Assembly (NCBI GenBank): GCA_018417955.1
Contig: JACTVC010000039.1
Location: 248,001-312,000 of the forward strand
Length of the DNA: 64,000 bases
DNA from: Laccaria trichodermophora
Lineage: Eukaryota; Basidiomycota; Agaricomycetes; Agaricales; Hydnangiaceae
Direction: 5' to 3'
Shown: piece after piece, positions 54,506 through 64,000 of the stretch
Position numbering within the stretch: the stretch's first letter is position 1
How the letters are laid out: every line of letters starts with the position of its first letter
Notes under the pieces: generated by a model
Seen by the model: the letters and a program-made list of their open reading frames with translations, nothing else
What the model was told of the DNA's origin: nothing
Database searches by the model: none
Position numbers and translations under genes: made by a program

Positions 54506-55389
54506 CTGGATGTGGATGGAGGCCAATCGCCTCTCATTGTTAAGTGCGTCTTTTTCCCTCCTCTCGGACACAAGGTTGCGGATTGCTGATCTATCAAGGT
54601 CTGGTGCAATTATTCCAATCCTTCCTTCTCTGTTCTACCAACATGGACGTACAAGTGATGCCATGACAACTTGACTACTTGAGTGGTGAAAACCCTGTTC
54701 TTTAAGTATGCTCGGCGTTGAAATACAACGTATCAATGCCGCACGATTGACGCCTTGATATCAGGATCTCGTTCCAGCTTGTCATGGTCGTCCTCTACCC
54801 CACCGTGATCCAGCCCCTCTCTCTCCCCTGGCCGAGGGTAACCTCCGCACCAGAGTCGAATACCTGGCCTCAAAGGTCAGTGGTTGACAGGTCTTGCCCC
54901 CAATCACCACGCACATTACCACTGGTAAGTTCCACTATGCATGCAACACCAACCAACAAAACCATGACAGTGAGATTCACCATTCCTTCTGTTTGTTGAG
55001 TGTGTGCTAACGTGTTTACAGTCAGTGGCGTCGCTATTATGATTCAGTTCATGTTTCAGTGGGGCATCACAACTATTTGCGCGATGCCGGGGAATGTCAA
55101 CGATCACGCAGTGCCCGGCGGGAGGGGGTGCCATCTATTTGACTGCACATCAACTTCATCCTGTGCTCCTTTCAGTGTGCAGTGGCCAACATACTTTGGA
55201 TGTTTATATAGGTACTTGTAGTTTATGTACATTTACGTTGGCATGTAAAGTAGAACCTGCTGCAATATGGATTTCTCTGCATACTTTTCGGATATTTTTC
55301 TGGCATTTTTGTCCTGACCAAGGTCCTCCCATGTAGCATGGCCTATTTTGGAGTCTCGGCCCAGTCATTTCCAAAGCCAAATGATAATA
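54506..55389. other. Intergenic, nothing recognised
   Basis: About 880 bp with short frames only. Confidence 0.35.
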
Positions 55390-56601
55390 CAGCCGTCACA
55401 AAGAATGACGTAGTCTTGGAAGCCTTCGGCTCAGACCTTCGGGAACTTCCCTGTCAGTGTCACGTCAGCCGTCACCGTGATTGACGTGATGATCTCCAAA
55501 TAAGCCAAAGCATTGCAACAGAGCTTTTGAAATCTTTTTGGTCCTGACCCCCATTCCTGCCCAGCCTCCCTCATCGATACTCCCCTCGGCCTCGTTGACG
55601 CGGCATCCACACGACGTGCTTACCGCGTATAGACGCGAAAATGCCCAGACACCAGAGAGCGACACACGAGACGCGACGGCAACGTGCCCAAACTCAACGC
55701 GACGCGACATGCAACCATGAAATGACTGACATCGACTGTACGCGACCGACGCATAGAGCAAAAATGCCCAGACACCAGAGAGCGACACAAGAGACGCGAC
55801 GGCAACGTGCCCAAACGTGACGCGACGCGACATGCAAACCATGAAACGACTGACATCGATTGTACGCGACCGACGCATAGAGCAAAAATGCCCAGACACG
55901 GAAAATGCCCTGACACGAGAGACGCGACACAAGTGACGCGACGGCAACACCCCCAAATGGGACGCGACATGCAACCAACCAAACGACGGTTCGCCACCGA
56001 CATATCGCGCGAAAATGCCCAGACACGAGAGACCCGACACACGGCAACATGCCCAAATGCGATCGACACATCGCATCGTGCCGTGCCTTTATTGTCCAAT
56101 GGGTAGAGTGCAGGCGATGGGGGTGTTAGGTAGAACCGTGTATGTGATTCTGTATGCCCCCTCCCCTCCCCTTGTTTTAAATCTGATACCACCCCTTCTA
56201 CTTAGTTTTGTTTGTGTTGATGTGGACCATGGCACGGCGTGCTGTTGAGCTCGCGCGGCGGATGCAACGGGGTGATTTGGGTACCTGTGCACAGACACCA
56301 ACCCTTGTGTGTTGTAGATATATGTAGATATCTCATACCATATAATATATGCAGTAGTTGTCGTCCCCAGTATGTCACGGAAAACGAATAAGCATAGCAA
56401 GAAAAACCTTGTACAAAATGGCCTTAGAAAAAAATTGACGTTGCTTATGTCAACCTAAGTAGGCACACGGGGGCATTCTGGACCACCGCTTCCTTCAAAC
56501 ATGCTGTCAGGTCTGTCAAGGCGCTGTCGCTGTTGGCGGGTCTTCATCAGTCTTCATCCTTTCATTTCCCATTGCAACGACGTCATTCTTTGTGACGGCT
56601 G
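55390..56601. mobile_element. TA-flanked TIR element (Tc1/mariner-like MITE), 1,212 bp
   Basis: The left end CAGCCGTCACAAAGAATGAC and the right end (reverse complement) match over at least 20 bases. Both are flanked by TA (55388-55389 and 56602-56603). No transposase is visible. The interior is largely a minisatellite. Confidence 0.75.
55637..56090. repeat. Minisatellite, period about 124 bp, about 3.7 copies
   Basis: The word ATGCCCAGACAC recurs at 55641, 55764, 55888 and 56015. Each unit also has GAGACGCGAC, GGCAACGTGCCCAAA, ACTGACATCGA and TACGCGACCGACGCATAGAG, with a shortened form in the later copies. It is CGCGAC-rich and open in several frames on the minus strand, which is a composition effect. 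Confidence 0.8.
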
Positions 56602-57414
56602 TATGCTCAAGCCAAATTCATGACAACTCGGCCGAGTCCGCTGGCCCGCTGTTGATGGGCGCCTGTCACACACCGCTGGCCCATCAGTGATGGGCCCATT
56701 TCACTACTCTTGTCCGAACTGCAGACTCATGACGCTACTACAGTCGCGGACAGCCAAAGTCAACTAATTTCATGATCGTGATATGAGGACCCTGCACAAC
56801 CTTCAATCGTACTTTTTATTGCAGAAACGTGAAGATTAGGACTCAATGCTTTGATTTCCACGAGCCGATTTTTCAAAATCGATGAAATGAGAAAATTTAC
56901 CCCAAAAATATTGGCCGACCCTTAAATGGACCCCTAAAATCATGAAAAATAGCGCAATTGACTTCTTTTTTAAAGCTGCATCTGATCCTGGACTTTGGGG
57001 GAATTCTGATGAGCCGTTTTGGTAGAAAAAAATTATTTTAAACTACCGAAAATGGCAATTCAGGGTCTTCCCACCCCTTTTTGACCCTCAATAAACCCTG
57101 TCTCTTTGACCCCCCTCCCCTCCCCACCTTTAGCAAATTGTATATCATTGATTTCCAATCAGAATTATAATGTTTGGCAAGAGCCACTAAATTTTTCAGT
57201 CACCTCTGGCATTGGGAGCCTGCCAAGGGGGTCTCAAGAGCCGCTGAAGAGCCCTACTAAACGACAAAAATAGTCCAAAATTTTGGCCAACCCAATTTCT
57301 CATGGGAAAAACTTCAAAGAGGTGTTTTTGGACGTATTTCCACATCCTGAGTTCGAATCTGAAGTCAGAATGTCAAAATGTTTAGTCCTTCCCAAGATAT
57401 CAATTTTGTTGACT

Positions 57415-57419
57415 TTGGC
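57415..57419. repeat. Target-site duplication TTGGC (left) of LTR element 2
   Basis: TTGGC before the left LTR is repeated at 61302-61306 after the right LTR. Confidence 0.88.
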
Positions 57420-57738
57420 TGTGAAGCGTTCACTCTGAACTTCTCGCATAGCTGAAGCCAAGAGGGAAGGAGGAGGCAAGAATGGGTGGATCTGGGATCA
57501 ACACCCATGAGTGAGCAATGAGCAGTTACAAGATACTCAGCTGGCCCAACATGATTATGCATACTGTAGGAAGTACAGTTATACAAAGCACTACATGTAG
57601 TGCAAGAGGATGGCAAGACTGCTGACAAGGTGGTGGTTCAAGACAAAAGATCAATATATTATGTAAGATATCCAAATCTAGCTATATACCACTGTTTGAC
57701 TATGGCCTCTGGGCATTCCCTTCCAATCCTATATCACA
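57420..57738 (-). repeat. 3' LTR of element 2
   Basis: 319 bp, matches 60983-61301. Confidence 0.92.
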
Positions 57739-57747
57739 AAGCCCCCC
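57739..57747 (-). other. Polypurine-like tract of element 2
   Basis: GGGGGGCTT on the minus strand, adjacent to the 3' LTR, same form as in element 1. Confidence 0.5.
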
Positions 57748-58019
57748 AATGTCCAGAGGGCATGTAAGGAAAACAATGGTGGGGAAGAATAATAGAATAG
57801 AAATCCTCTTGCCCCCCAGAGTGAATATCAGGATAAAATGAGACCAAAAGGTAGCAAAGCAAAGAAGATGAATAAAAGAAAGAAAAAATTTGGCCCCAAA
57901 TAATTTGCTATCTGGAAAGCTGGTCACTGTAAGCTCCCAGCTTAACCCAGAAATACTCATATGATCCTCCCATTCTCTCTTCAGTGATGTATAACCATGA
58001 GTACTGGGAAACCATGCAA

Positions 58020-58275
58020 GTGGATGGCTTCCAGGTCATCCATCCCAACTCCATTGCCTTTCCCGATCAAGATGGTGTAGCATGCTTCCATCATACTTGT
58101 GGTCTGGGTATAAGACATGTATAGTGTGATAGAGGCTTGCGCCTCTCCACTCAGATCGTTGATCCCAACTCAACTCCCTCTACCCATCAAGATGATGTAG
58201 CTTGCTTCCATTGTGGTGTGTCGTCTGGACATGGGGAGTGTGTAATGGGATAGAGGCTTGTGCCTCTCCTCACAT
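58020..58275. repeat. Tandem duplication, about 120 bp, in element 2
   Basis: Two related units share ATCCCAACTC, ATCAAGATG(G/A)TGTAGC, TTGCTTCCAT and GGGATAGAGGCTTG/GTGATAGAGGCTTG followed by GCCTCTCC. Confidence 0.65.
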
Positions 58276-58544
58276 CTTCCACCTATACTCCCCTACAGCC
58301 CCCCACTTTTCCAGTGTGCGAATCTCAAGAATCAAGCCAGGGAGGATAGAGGCGAAGAGATCGTGCAGTGGAAAATTACAAGCCGTGATCCTAAGTTGGT
58401 GTTAGAGTAGGTAGAGGTGGTGCCAGTTGGGTAGGAATGATGAGAGGTTGAAGGAAAGGGGGAGAGAAAAAAAAAAAATGTTGTCATAAATCTTGCCCCC
58501 CAGAGTGGACACAGGCCATGCAACACACAAGCAGCAATCTATAA

Positions 58545-58920
58545 GGTTACCATGATTGAAGAAGAGTCCGCCGCATAATGTGCGAGCAGCAACTCCTCAA
58601 CACTGATCCGCCGCAAAACATGCGAGCTGCAATCAGGAGCCAGAAGGTTACCATGATTGAAGAAGAGTCCACCGCGTAATGTGCGAGCAGCAACTCCTCA
58701 ACACTGATCCGCCGCGTAACTCGTGAGCAGCAATCAGTACTTCTGAGGGACTCAGAAGGTTACCATGATTGAAGAAGAGTCCGCCGCGTAATGCGCGAGC
58801 TGCAACTCCTCCACACCGATCCGCCGCGAAATGCGCAAGCAGCAATCAGCCTTCTGAGAGAGCCAGAAGGTTACCATGACTGAAGAAGAGTCCGCCGCGT
58901 AATGCGCGAGCAGCAACTCT
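58545..58920. repeat. Four tandem units of about 100-112 bp in element 2
   Basis: AAGGTTACCATGATTGAAGA recurs near 58545, 58646, 58758 and 58867 (the last with ATGACTGAAGA). Each unit has AGAGTCC(G/A)CCGC and two forms of CCGCCGC-AA-GCGAGC(A/T)GCAA. A related word, CCCGCCGCGAAGAGTGCGAG, appears again near 60832. Confidence 0.75.
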
Positions 58921-58929
58921 CAACCAGTT

Positions 58930-60310
58930 GAGGTGTCTCCCCTGCCCATAAGAGTCCTCCAATCAAGTCTTAACACCCCAAATAGAGGGGAGATCCTGAG
59001 GTAGCCAAAAATGTGTTTGAGCATAGCGTAGTGATTTCTGGCCCGTTCCTGGAGATCAAATACCCGTTCGAAAGCTACGAACGACACCTTTCCAACGGTA
59101 TAATTCGCGTATCGTGACGAGCCGTGGTCGTTGAGATAGAGAGGAAGTACCCAGAAACTGCAGTTCTGGAGTAAATGCATACTGCAGACCAGGCTGTTGT
59201 CCGTTATCAACGTAAATAGGTGCGTCGGAAAGGTACGAATCCAACGTCCAAAACGGGCTATAGAACGTCCGATGCGAGCGGGTTATGACAATAGGAATGG
59301 GGAAATGGTTGTTGAAGAGATGGCACTGTAACACAAGGACCGCTTGTCCATTTGATGCGTATGAGGGCTTCCCAGAAGCGCATTGACCGTGGCTTCAAAA
59401 CGAACCAAAGAACGAAAGAGGCGACCGAGATCTCGCCGAGAACGGACGAAATATGTTCATCTTGGTCATACCAGACTGAACTAGGCGAAGCGCCGCTAAC
59501 AGGTGACCGTTTGGCGAGTTCAGGGAGTCCAAAGGAAGGTGTGGATCAGGGCTTTCCAACGCAAAAAAGATGAGAGCGATACGACCGTCAGTTGGCAAGA
59601 TATGACATGAACAAGTCACATGCAAATGGTTGTTGGAGGGATGGTGCTGTGACACGAGAACCGCTTGTCCGTTTGACGCGTATGAGGGCTCCCCAGAAGC
59701 GCATTGACCGTGGCTTCAAAACGAGCCAAAGAACAAAAGGAACGACGAGGTTCTCGCCGAGAACGGACGAGATAGGTTCATCTTGGTCATACCAGGCTGA
59801 ACTAGGCAAAGCGCAGCCAATAGGTGACCGTTTGGCGAGTTCATGGGGTCGAAAGAAAGGTGTAAATGAGGGCTTTCCAGCGCAAAAAAGACGAGAGCAA
59901 TCGGGGCGTCGGTCGGCGAGATATGACATGAACAAGTCACATGTAAGTGGTTGTTGGAGGGATGGTGCTGTAACACAGGAACCGCTCGTCCGTTTGACGC
60001 GTATGAGGGCTCCCCAGAAGCGCATTGACTGTGGCTTCAAAACGAGCCAAAGAACAAAAGGAACGACGAGAATCTCGCCGAGAACGGACGAGATATGTTC
60101 ATTTTGGTCATACCAGGCTGAAGTAGGTGAAGCGCAGCCAATACGCGACCGTTTGGCGAGTTCATGGGGTCCAAAGAAAGGTATGAACGAGGGCTTCCCA
60201 GCGCAAAAGAGACGAGAGCAATCGGGGTGTCGGTTGGCGAGATATGATGTGAATAAGTCCCATGTTGATGTCCCATCAACCCCATCCAACCCAAAACCAC
60301 TCCAAACCCT
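58930..60310. repeat. Tandem repeat of 321 bp, three close units plus one diverged
   Basis: The word CGCTTGTCC/CGCTCGTCC followed by TTTGA(C/T)GCGTATGAGGGCT occurs at 59341, 59662 and 59983, a period of 321 bp. A diverged unit precedes it (about 58930-59340) and ends with the same GGTTGTTGAAGAGATGGCAC. Because 321 is a multiple of three, long open frames appear on both strands (for example 60319-59588 minus). I do not call them genes. Confidence 0.82.
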
Positions 60311-60956
60311 TCTAACCATTCAGAAACCAAGAGGAGCCATTCCAGGGAGTTCATAGAGAAGTAAGGAGGATGAGAATACTCAGTCCTCAAGCAAGAAAAC
60401 AGCAAGGATTGGGAGAGAAGCATAGTAGGGCATAGCACATAATTTCCAGAGCAGTAGACTGAACTGGAGGGATGTCAATGAACATCTGGCTGTTCTTGAG
60501 AGGCCTAGATGCTAAAAGACAAGGGAGATGGTTGAGGAACAGGTGGAGTCTGAGAGACAGTGAAGCAGCACAAAGCAGCAGGCGACACTGGTTGCAGGCG
60601 ACCTCCTCACCAAGTCAATGGCCGCGTAGTCGCGAAATCCAGACATAGGTGAGAGGAACTCTCCTCACAGTAGACTTCAGGCCGCGTAGTCGCGAAATCC
60701 CAAATCCCAGCTGCTCAGAGTCAGCGCAGCACCCCAATCGAACAAACCTCAACCTGCTGTGCAAGCACAAGCTAAAGTCAATGGTTCATCCAACTGAAGG
60801 ATGGATGAGCCCTTTCACATGAAGTAGTAAGCCCGCCGCGAAGAGTGCGAGCAGCAGCTACCATCCATGCTAAGGTTCCTCCTGTGATGAGCTGGCGCAT
60901 TCCCACAACTCTCCAGCTCTCCCTCTACCAAGAAATGCAGACTTCAACCATGCTTT

Positions 60957-60981
60957 GGTGAAGTCCGCGGTGCCCCCACCA
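60957..60981 (-). other. Primer-binding-type site of element 2
   Basis: Identical 25 bases to 38824-38848, one base inside the 5' LTR, beginning TGGTGGGGGCACCGC on the coding strand. Confidence 0.75.
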
Positions 60982-60982
60982 T

Positions 60983-61301
60983 TGTGAAGCGTTCACTCTG
61001 AACTTCTCGCATAGCTGAAGCCAAGAGGGAAGGAGGAGGCAAGAATGGGTGGATCTGGGATCAACACCCATGAGTGAGCAATGAGCAGTTACAAGATACT
61101 CAGCTGGCCCAACATGATTATGCATACTGTAGGAAGTACAGTTATACAAAGCACTACATGTAGTGCAAGAGGATGGCAAGACTGCTGACAAGGTGGTGGT
61201 TCAAGACAAAAGATCAATATATTATGTAAGATATCCAAATCTAGCTATATACCACTGTTTGACTATGGCCTCTGGGCATTCCCTTCCAATCCTATATCAC
61301 A
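60983..61301 (-). repeat. 5' LTR of element 2
   Basis: 319 bp, matches 57420-57738. TSD TTGGC follows at 61302-61306. Confidence 0.92.
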
Positions 61302-61402
61302 TTGGCTGTCCGCGACTGTACATATTTCGAAAATTTTGACCAAAAATTTGGCAGAACACATCCGCTCGTGGGAAAAACTTCAAAGTGTGTGTTTCGACAT
61401 AT

Positions 61403-61661
61403 CACTGGATGCAAGCCACAATTACTTGGACCACATTATTGTAAAAAAAATTGTAAAGAAATTTCAAATAATTCTACAGTAACAATGTCTAAAAGATTGA
61501 AAATTTATGGTGATTTTTTTTTGGATAATGCTACTGTTTGTTAAAAAAAAGTCACAATAATTTTACAGTTTTTCAGATATTGTTACTAAAAGATTATTTG
61601 AAATTTCTTTACAATTTCTTTACAATAATTTGGTTCAAGTTATTGTGGCTTGCATCCAGTG
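61403..61661. mobile_element. Small CACTG-ended MITE, 259 bp
   Basis: Ends CACTGGATGCAAGCCACAAT and, inverted, the same sequence at the right end. The inverted repeats extend about 40 bp with few differences. TAT flanks both sides (61400-61402 and 61662-61664). Very AT-rich, no coding. Same terminal pentamer and 3-bp duplication as the element at 22216 but no other similarity. Confidence 0.8.
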
Positions 61662-61762
61662 TATTTCGACAAGCTGATCAAGATTCTGAAAAAATATTGC
61701 CGAAATATTGGCTGGGATTTGTTGTCTTTGTTTGTCCGCGACTGTACTTCCCATCAACCTTC

Positions 61763-64000
61763 ATGGCGTCGACAGCACCAATTGTTCCCCAGCCACAGAT
61801 AGGACTACTCAACAATGCACATCTCCACAATATCAACGGTGGAACCTTTAACAACATCGCCGGTGATTCACACATCTACAACTCGTCTGTCAATTCTTCC
61901 GCAGATCGTGTGTCCTCTCACGGTATCAACCGGATGAATTCTCAACCTTCTAACGTCCACCGGTAGCATTCGTGCGTTTGCATAGCTTCATCGCAGGTGG
62001 CGCCATGCACGATTCAAACGAACGCTTCCCACAACCCAAATGCCACCGATCAACAAGGGAGAGGATTCTTCAAAGAATTCTCAACTGGGTTGAGAGTGAT
62101 ACACCTGAAAGGATACTTTGGCTTTCTGGCTCAGCCGGCACTGGAAAGTCAGCGATTGCACAGACCGTATCAGAACGCTGCAAGCGAAACGATCGCCTCG
62201 CTGCTACTTTTTTCTTCTTCCGCACCAGCTCTGAACGAAACACAAGCGAGCGCCTCATTGCCACTCTCGCTTATCAAATGACTCTCTCCGTCCCCGGGGC
62301 GAAGGAATTTATTGAGAAGGCGGTCAAGGATGACCTCTCCGTTTTCAGCAAAGACATAAACTCACAGTTTTTCCAGCTCATCATCCGCCCCCTCATCCTC
62401 GCCGCCCAAGGCTGGGATTCGATTCAACGGTCAATTGTTGTCATCGATGGATTAGATGAATGCATTGACGAGAGACAGCAAACAGATATTTTGAGTGTTA
62501 TCTGCAACGCATTCATGATTCATGAACTTCCCCTGCGCTTTCTCATTTGTAGCCGCCCAGAACACAACATTCAAATGAGGTTTGGGCGGTCTGACCTACA
62601 GTCTGCAACTGTCCGCCTTATTCTTGATATGGACTATACTGTTACACAAGATATCGCAATCTTTCTGGAAGCGGAGTTCTCACGAATTCGCCGAGAGCAC
62701 TGCATACAAGAGACATGGCCCTTAGAAGGCGTCGTTCAATCTCTAGCTGAGAGAGCGTCCGGACAGTTCATCTACGCATCAACCGTCATCAAATTTATCG
62801 ATGACTGGCACTTTCAACCTCAACAGAAGCTAAAAATGGTTTTCGGAACTCTTCCGCGTGGAACGCACTCGCCATTTGCGGAAATCGATCTCTTGTATAG
62901 CCAGATTCTGGATGCTGTGCCAGCTTCCAAGGTCGAGAAAACTCTTCTTTGCCTTGGGATAGTCATTTACCATGACCAATATCATCATTCGTTTATCTAT
63001 CACATCCCCATCACTGATTCAGTATTCCTCAATGAACTGCTCCAACTCAACTCTGGGCACCTTCTGAGGGAATTACACTCTGTGTTGTATGTTCAATCAT
63101 CAGTTTCCATCTGCCACACGTCATTCCGGGACTTTTTAAGCTCTAAATCTCGGTCAGGCAGATATTTTATCGACAAAGAAAGTGTCTGGGCTGAAGTTCT
63201 GGGGCTTCTTTGGGCGACTATTCCACGATGGTTGAATCAATTTCACGATGATCCATTAAGTGATTTGCTTTCTCCTTTGGATCCTTATTCTCGTATGTGG
63301 TTGCTAACATTCCGCACCAATATATTGACGACAGTCATTATTAGCCCTGACAGCCATGGCAATGCACTGGAGAGCCTCACTTCCAGAGAGCAGACATGCA
63401 ATGGTAACCCTTCAGGAGCTGGCCAACATTGCTGATTTTTTAGAAAAGAAAACTTCTGACACCCCTCAGAGTGAGATTGTACTCAAGCTTGGCGATGAGT
63501 TTCCTGATTTCTACCCGATTATCATCTCCTGGTTATCCAAAGAAGTATGTGGTATGGTATTTGTCTATCTGTTGGGCTGACCTCCCCGCAGAAATTAGAT
63601 GAACGGAATCCCATTTTGTGGAAGCAGTACATTTCACTTTTTGACAAGGATATGTTGCTTTTCCTCCAGCAGGTTGAGTTTCTTGACCCTGTCCACTCCA
63701 TCCATTGTCTCGCCTTCAATCTTTGTCGATGGAGCATCCAATACTTTTCTCATGTTGCCATACCCCGCCAGATTGACGTCTTCCTCGATTTTTTCTTAGA
63801 TCCTAGCAGGTCTGGAAAGTATCATCTTACCTCGCAGCATCATGCGGACATAGCAGTATGGATGATTCAATCCTATCATCCTCTTCCCAAGGGTATATTT
63901 GTGAGGTGGTTTCAGTGTGAGGACCGCAGGGCAAATATTCAAACACCTTTGGCTAGATTGCTGTCGGATCAATCTAGACATGAACTGAAGAATCAAACCA
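61763..64000 (+). pseudogene. NACHT-domain paralogue with a 2-bp frameshift (runs off right edge)
   Basis: Close paralogue of the gene at 45499. Exon 1 is 61763-61922 (HNINGGTFNNIAGDSHIYN), exon 2 is 61967-63544 and exon 3 starts at 63592; splice sites match the paralogue. Walker A GSAGTGKS and Walker B VVIDGLDEC are intact. Near 63330 the paralogue has GATGACACAGTCATTATTAG while this copy has GACGACAGTCATTATTAG, a loss of two bases that shifts the frame; the old frame ends at 63435. Downstream the original frame is resumed (SLPESRHAMVTLQELANIAD) and stays open to the window end. The leader is also broken by transposons (56741-61744). It is therefore probably non-functional, or encodes a protein of about 500 aa that ends after the NACHT region. 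Confidence 0.85.

Larger units (their letters stand above)
57420..61301 (-). mobile_element. Non-autonomous LTR element 2, 3,882 bp
   Basis: 319-bp LTRs (57420-57738 and 60983-61301) start TGTGATATAGG on the coding strand and appear identical by eye. TSD is TTGGC. The primer-binding-type site at 60957-60981 is identical to that of element 1, and a GGGGGGCTT tract abuts the 3' LTR. The 3.2-kb interior has no gag or pol. Its longest frames are produced by a 321-bp tandem repeat. It shares priming signals with element 1 but not LTR sequence. Confidence 0.9.
56741..61744. mobile_element. TA-flanked CAGTCGCGGAC TIR element(s), interrupted by LTR element 2 and a CACTG MITE
   Basis: The left TIR CAGTCGCGGACAGCCAAAG at 56741 follows TA. 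Its exact reverse complement is split by LTR element 2 (GTTGACTTTGGC at 57408-57419, then TGTCCGCGACTG at 61307-61318, then TA). A second, diverged right end (TTTGTCCGCGACTG) finishes at 61744 and is also followed by TA. So one copy of about 690 bp sits in or next to a related, left-truncated copy. The outer TA sites match the point CTACTA|CTTCCCATC in the intact NACHT leader (about 45478-45484), so the insertion broke the leader of the right-hand NACHT copy. Confidence 0.7.

Noticed and set aside
55465..56192. Minus-strand frames of up to 203 codons in the minisatellite
   Set aside because: They follow from a CGCGAC-rich tandem repeat with few stops and show no codon pattern or domain.
58545..58920. 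CRISPR-like array
   Set aside because: The repeat units are 100-112 bp with no short repeat/unique spacer structure, and the organism is a fungus.
59588..60356. 243-254 aa proteins on both strands
   Set aside because: Both come from the 321-bp tandem repeat whose length is a multiple of three. No independent support for coding.
60957..60981. tRNA gene or tRNA fragment
   Set aside because: Only the acceptor-like end is present, adjacent to LTRs at two sites; no cloverleaf can be drawn. It is better read as a primer-binding site.

Overview
The window looks like a gene-dense mushroom-forming basidiomycete (Agaricomycetes). The genes have many spliceosomal introns of about 45-60 bp. The NACHT proteins carry the MHDS-ERFPxPKCHP signature that I associate with basidiomycete NLR-like proteins. 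The non-LTR element is of the fungal Tad-like type. No bacterial, plasmid or viral backbone is visible. All exon models were spliced by hand from the raw sequence.

Left arm (1-21.8 kb), host genes. An F-box protein (minus, runs off the left edge) is divergent from a NACHT NTPase (1275-3708). Two tandem kinase-like paralogues follow (5094-7516, degenerate; 7632-9813, motif-bearing), then a truncated copy of the 3' end of an eEF1A-methyltransferase gene. Next come a GTPase with a coiled-coil tail (10764-12461), a small basidiomycete-type protein (13202-13816), the intact EEF1AKMT1/Efm5-type methyltransferase (14000-15252), a 936-aa AGC-like kinase whose DFG is replaced (16374-19656), and a secreted cysteine-rich protein (20080-20844).

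Centre (21.8-44.2 kb), a transposon nest. A non-LTR retrotransposon (LINE) lies on the minus strand from a 38-nt poly(A) tail (21810) to a 5' end at 44242. It is flanked by a 13-15 bp target duplication. A CACTG-ended DNA element carrying what looks like a captured gene fragment (22216-23282, 3-bp duplication) interrupts its ORF2. A 10.7-kb LTR element (28489-39217, 5-bp duplication) sits between ORF1 and ORF2. That LTR element has LTRs that read as identical and one uninterrupted frame of about 3,100 codons with no pol domain I can recognise. I regard it as the least explained object in the window. The LINE itself carries a candidate spliceosomal intron in ORF1, four in-frame stops that are all TGA, an RNase H domain without its aspartates, and a piece of a host twin-CX9C gene at its 5' end.

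Right arm (44.2-64 kb). An intact NACHT gene (45499-48213) is followed by a very compact housekeeping block: BCP1 (BCCIP), ADE8 (GAR transformylase), a MYND zinc-finger gene and a MED9-like Mediator subunit, with gaps of 15, 48 and 14 bp. The rest is repeat-rich: degenerate repeats, a NACHT promoter relic, a TA-flanked TIR element holding a minisatellite, and a second TA-flanked TIR element invaded by a non-autonomous LTR element and a small CACTG MITE. The window closes with a second NACHT copy that has a 2-bp frameshift and runs off the right edge.
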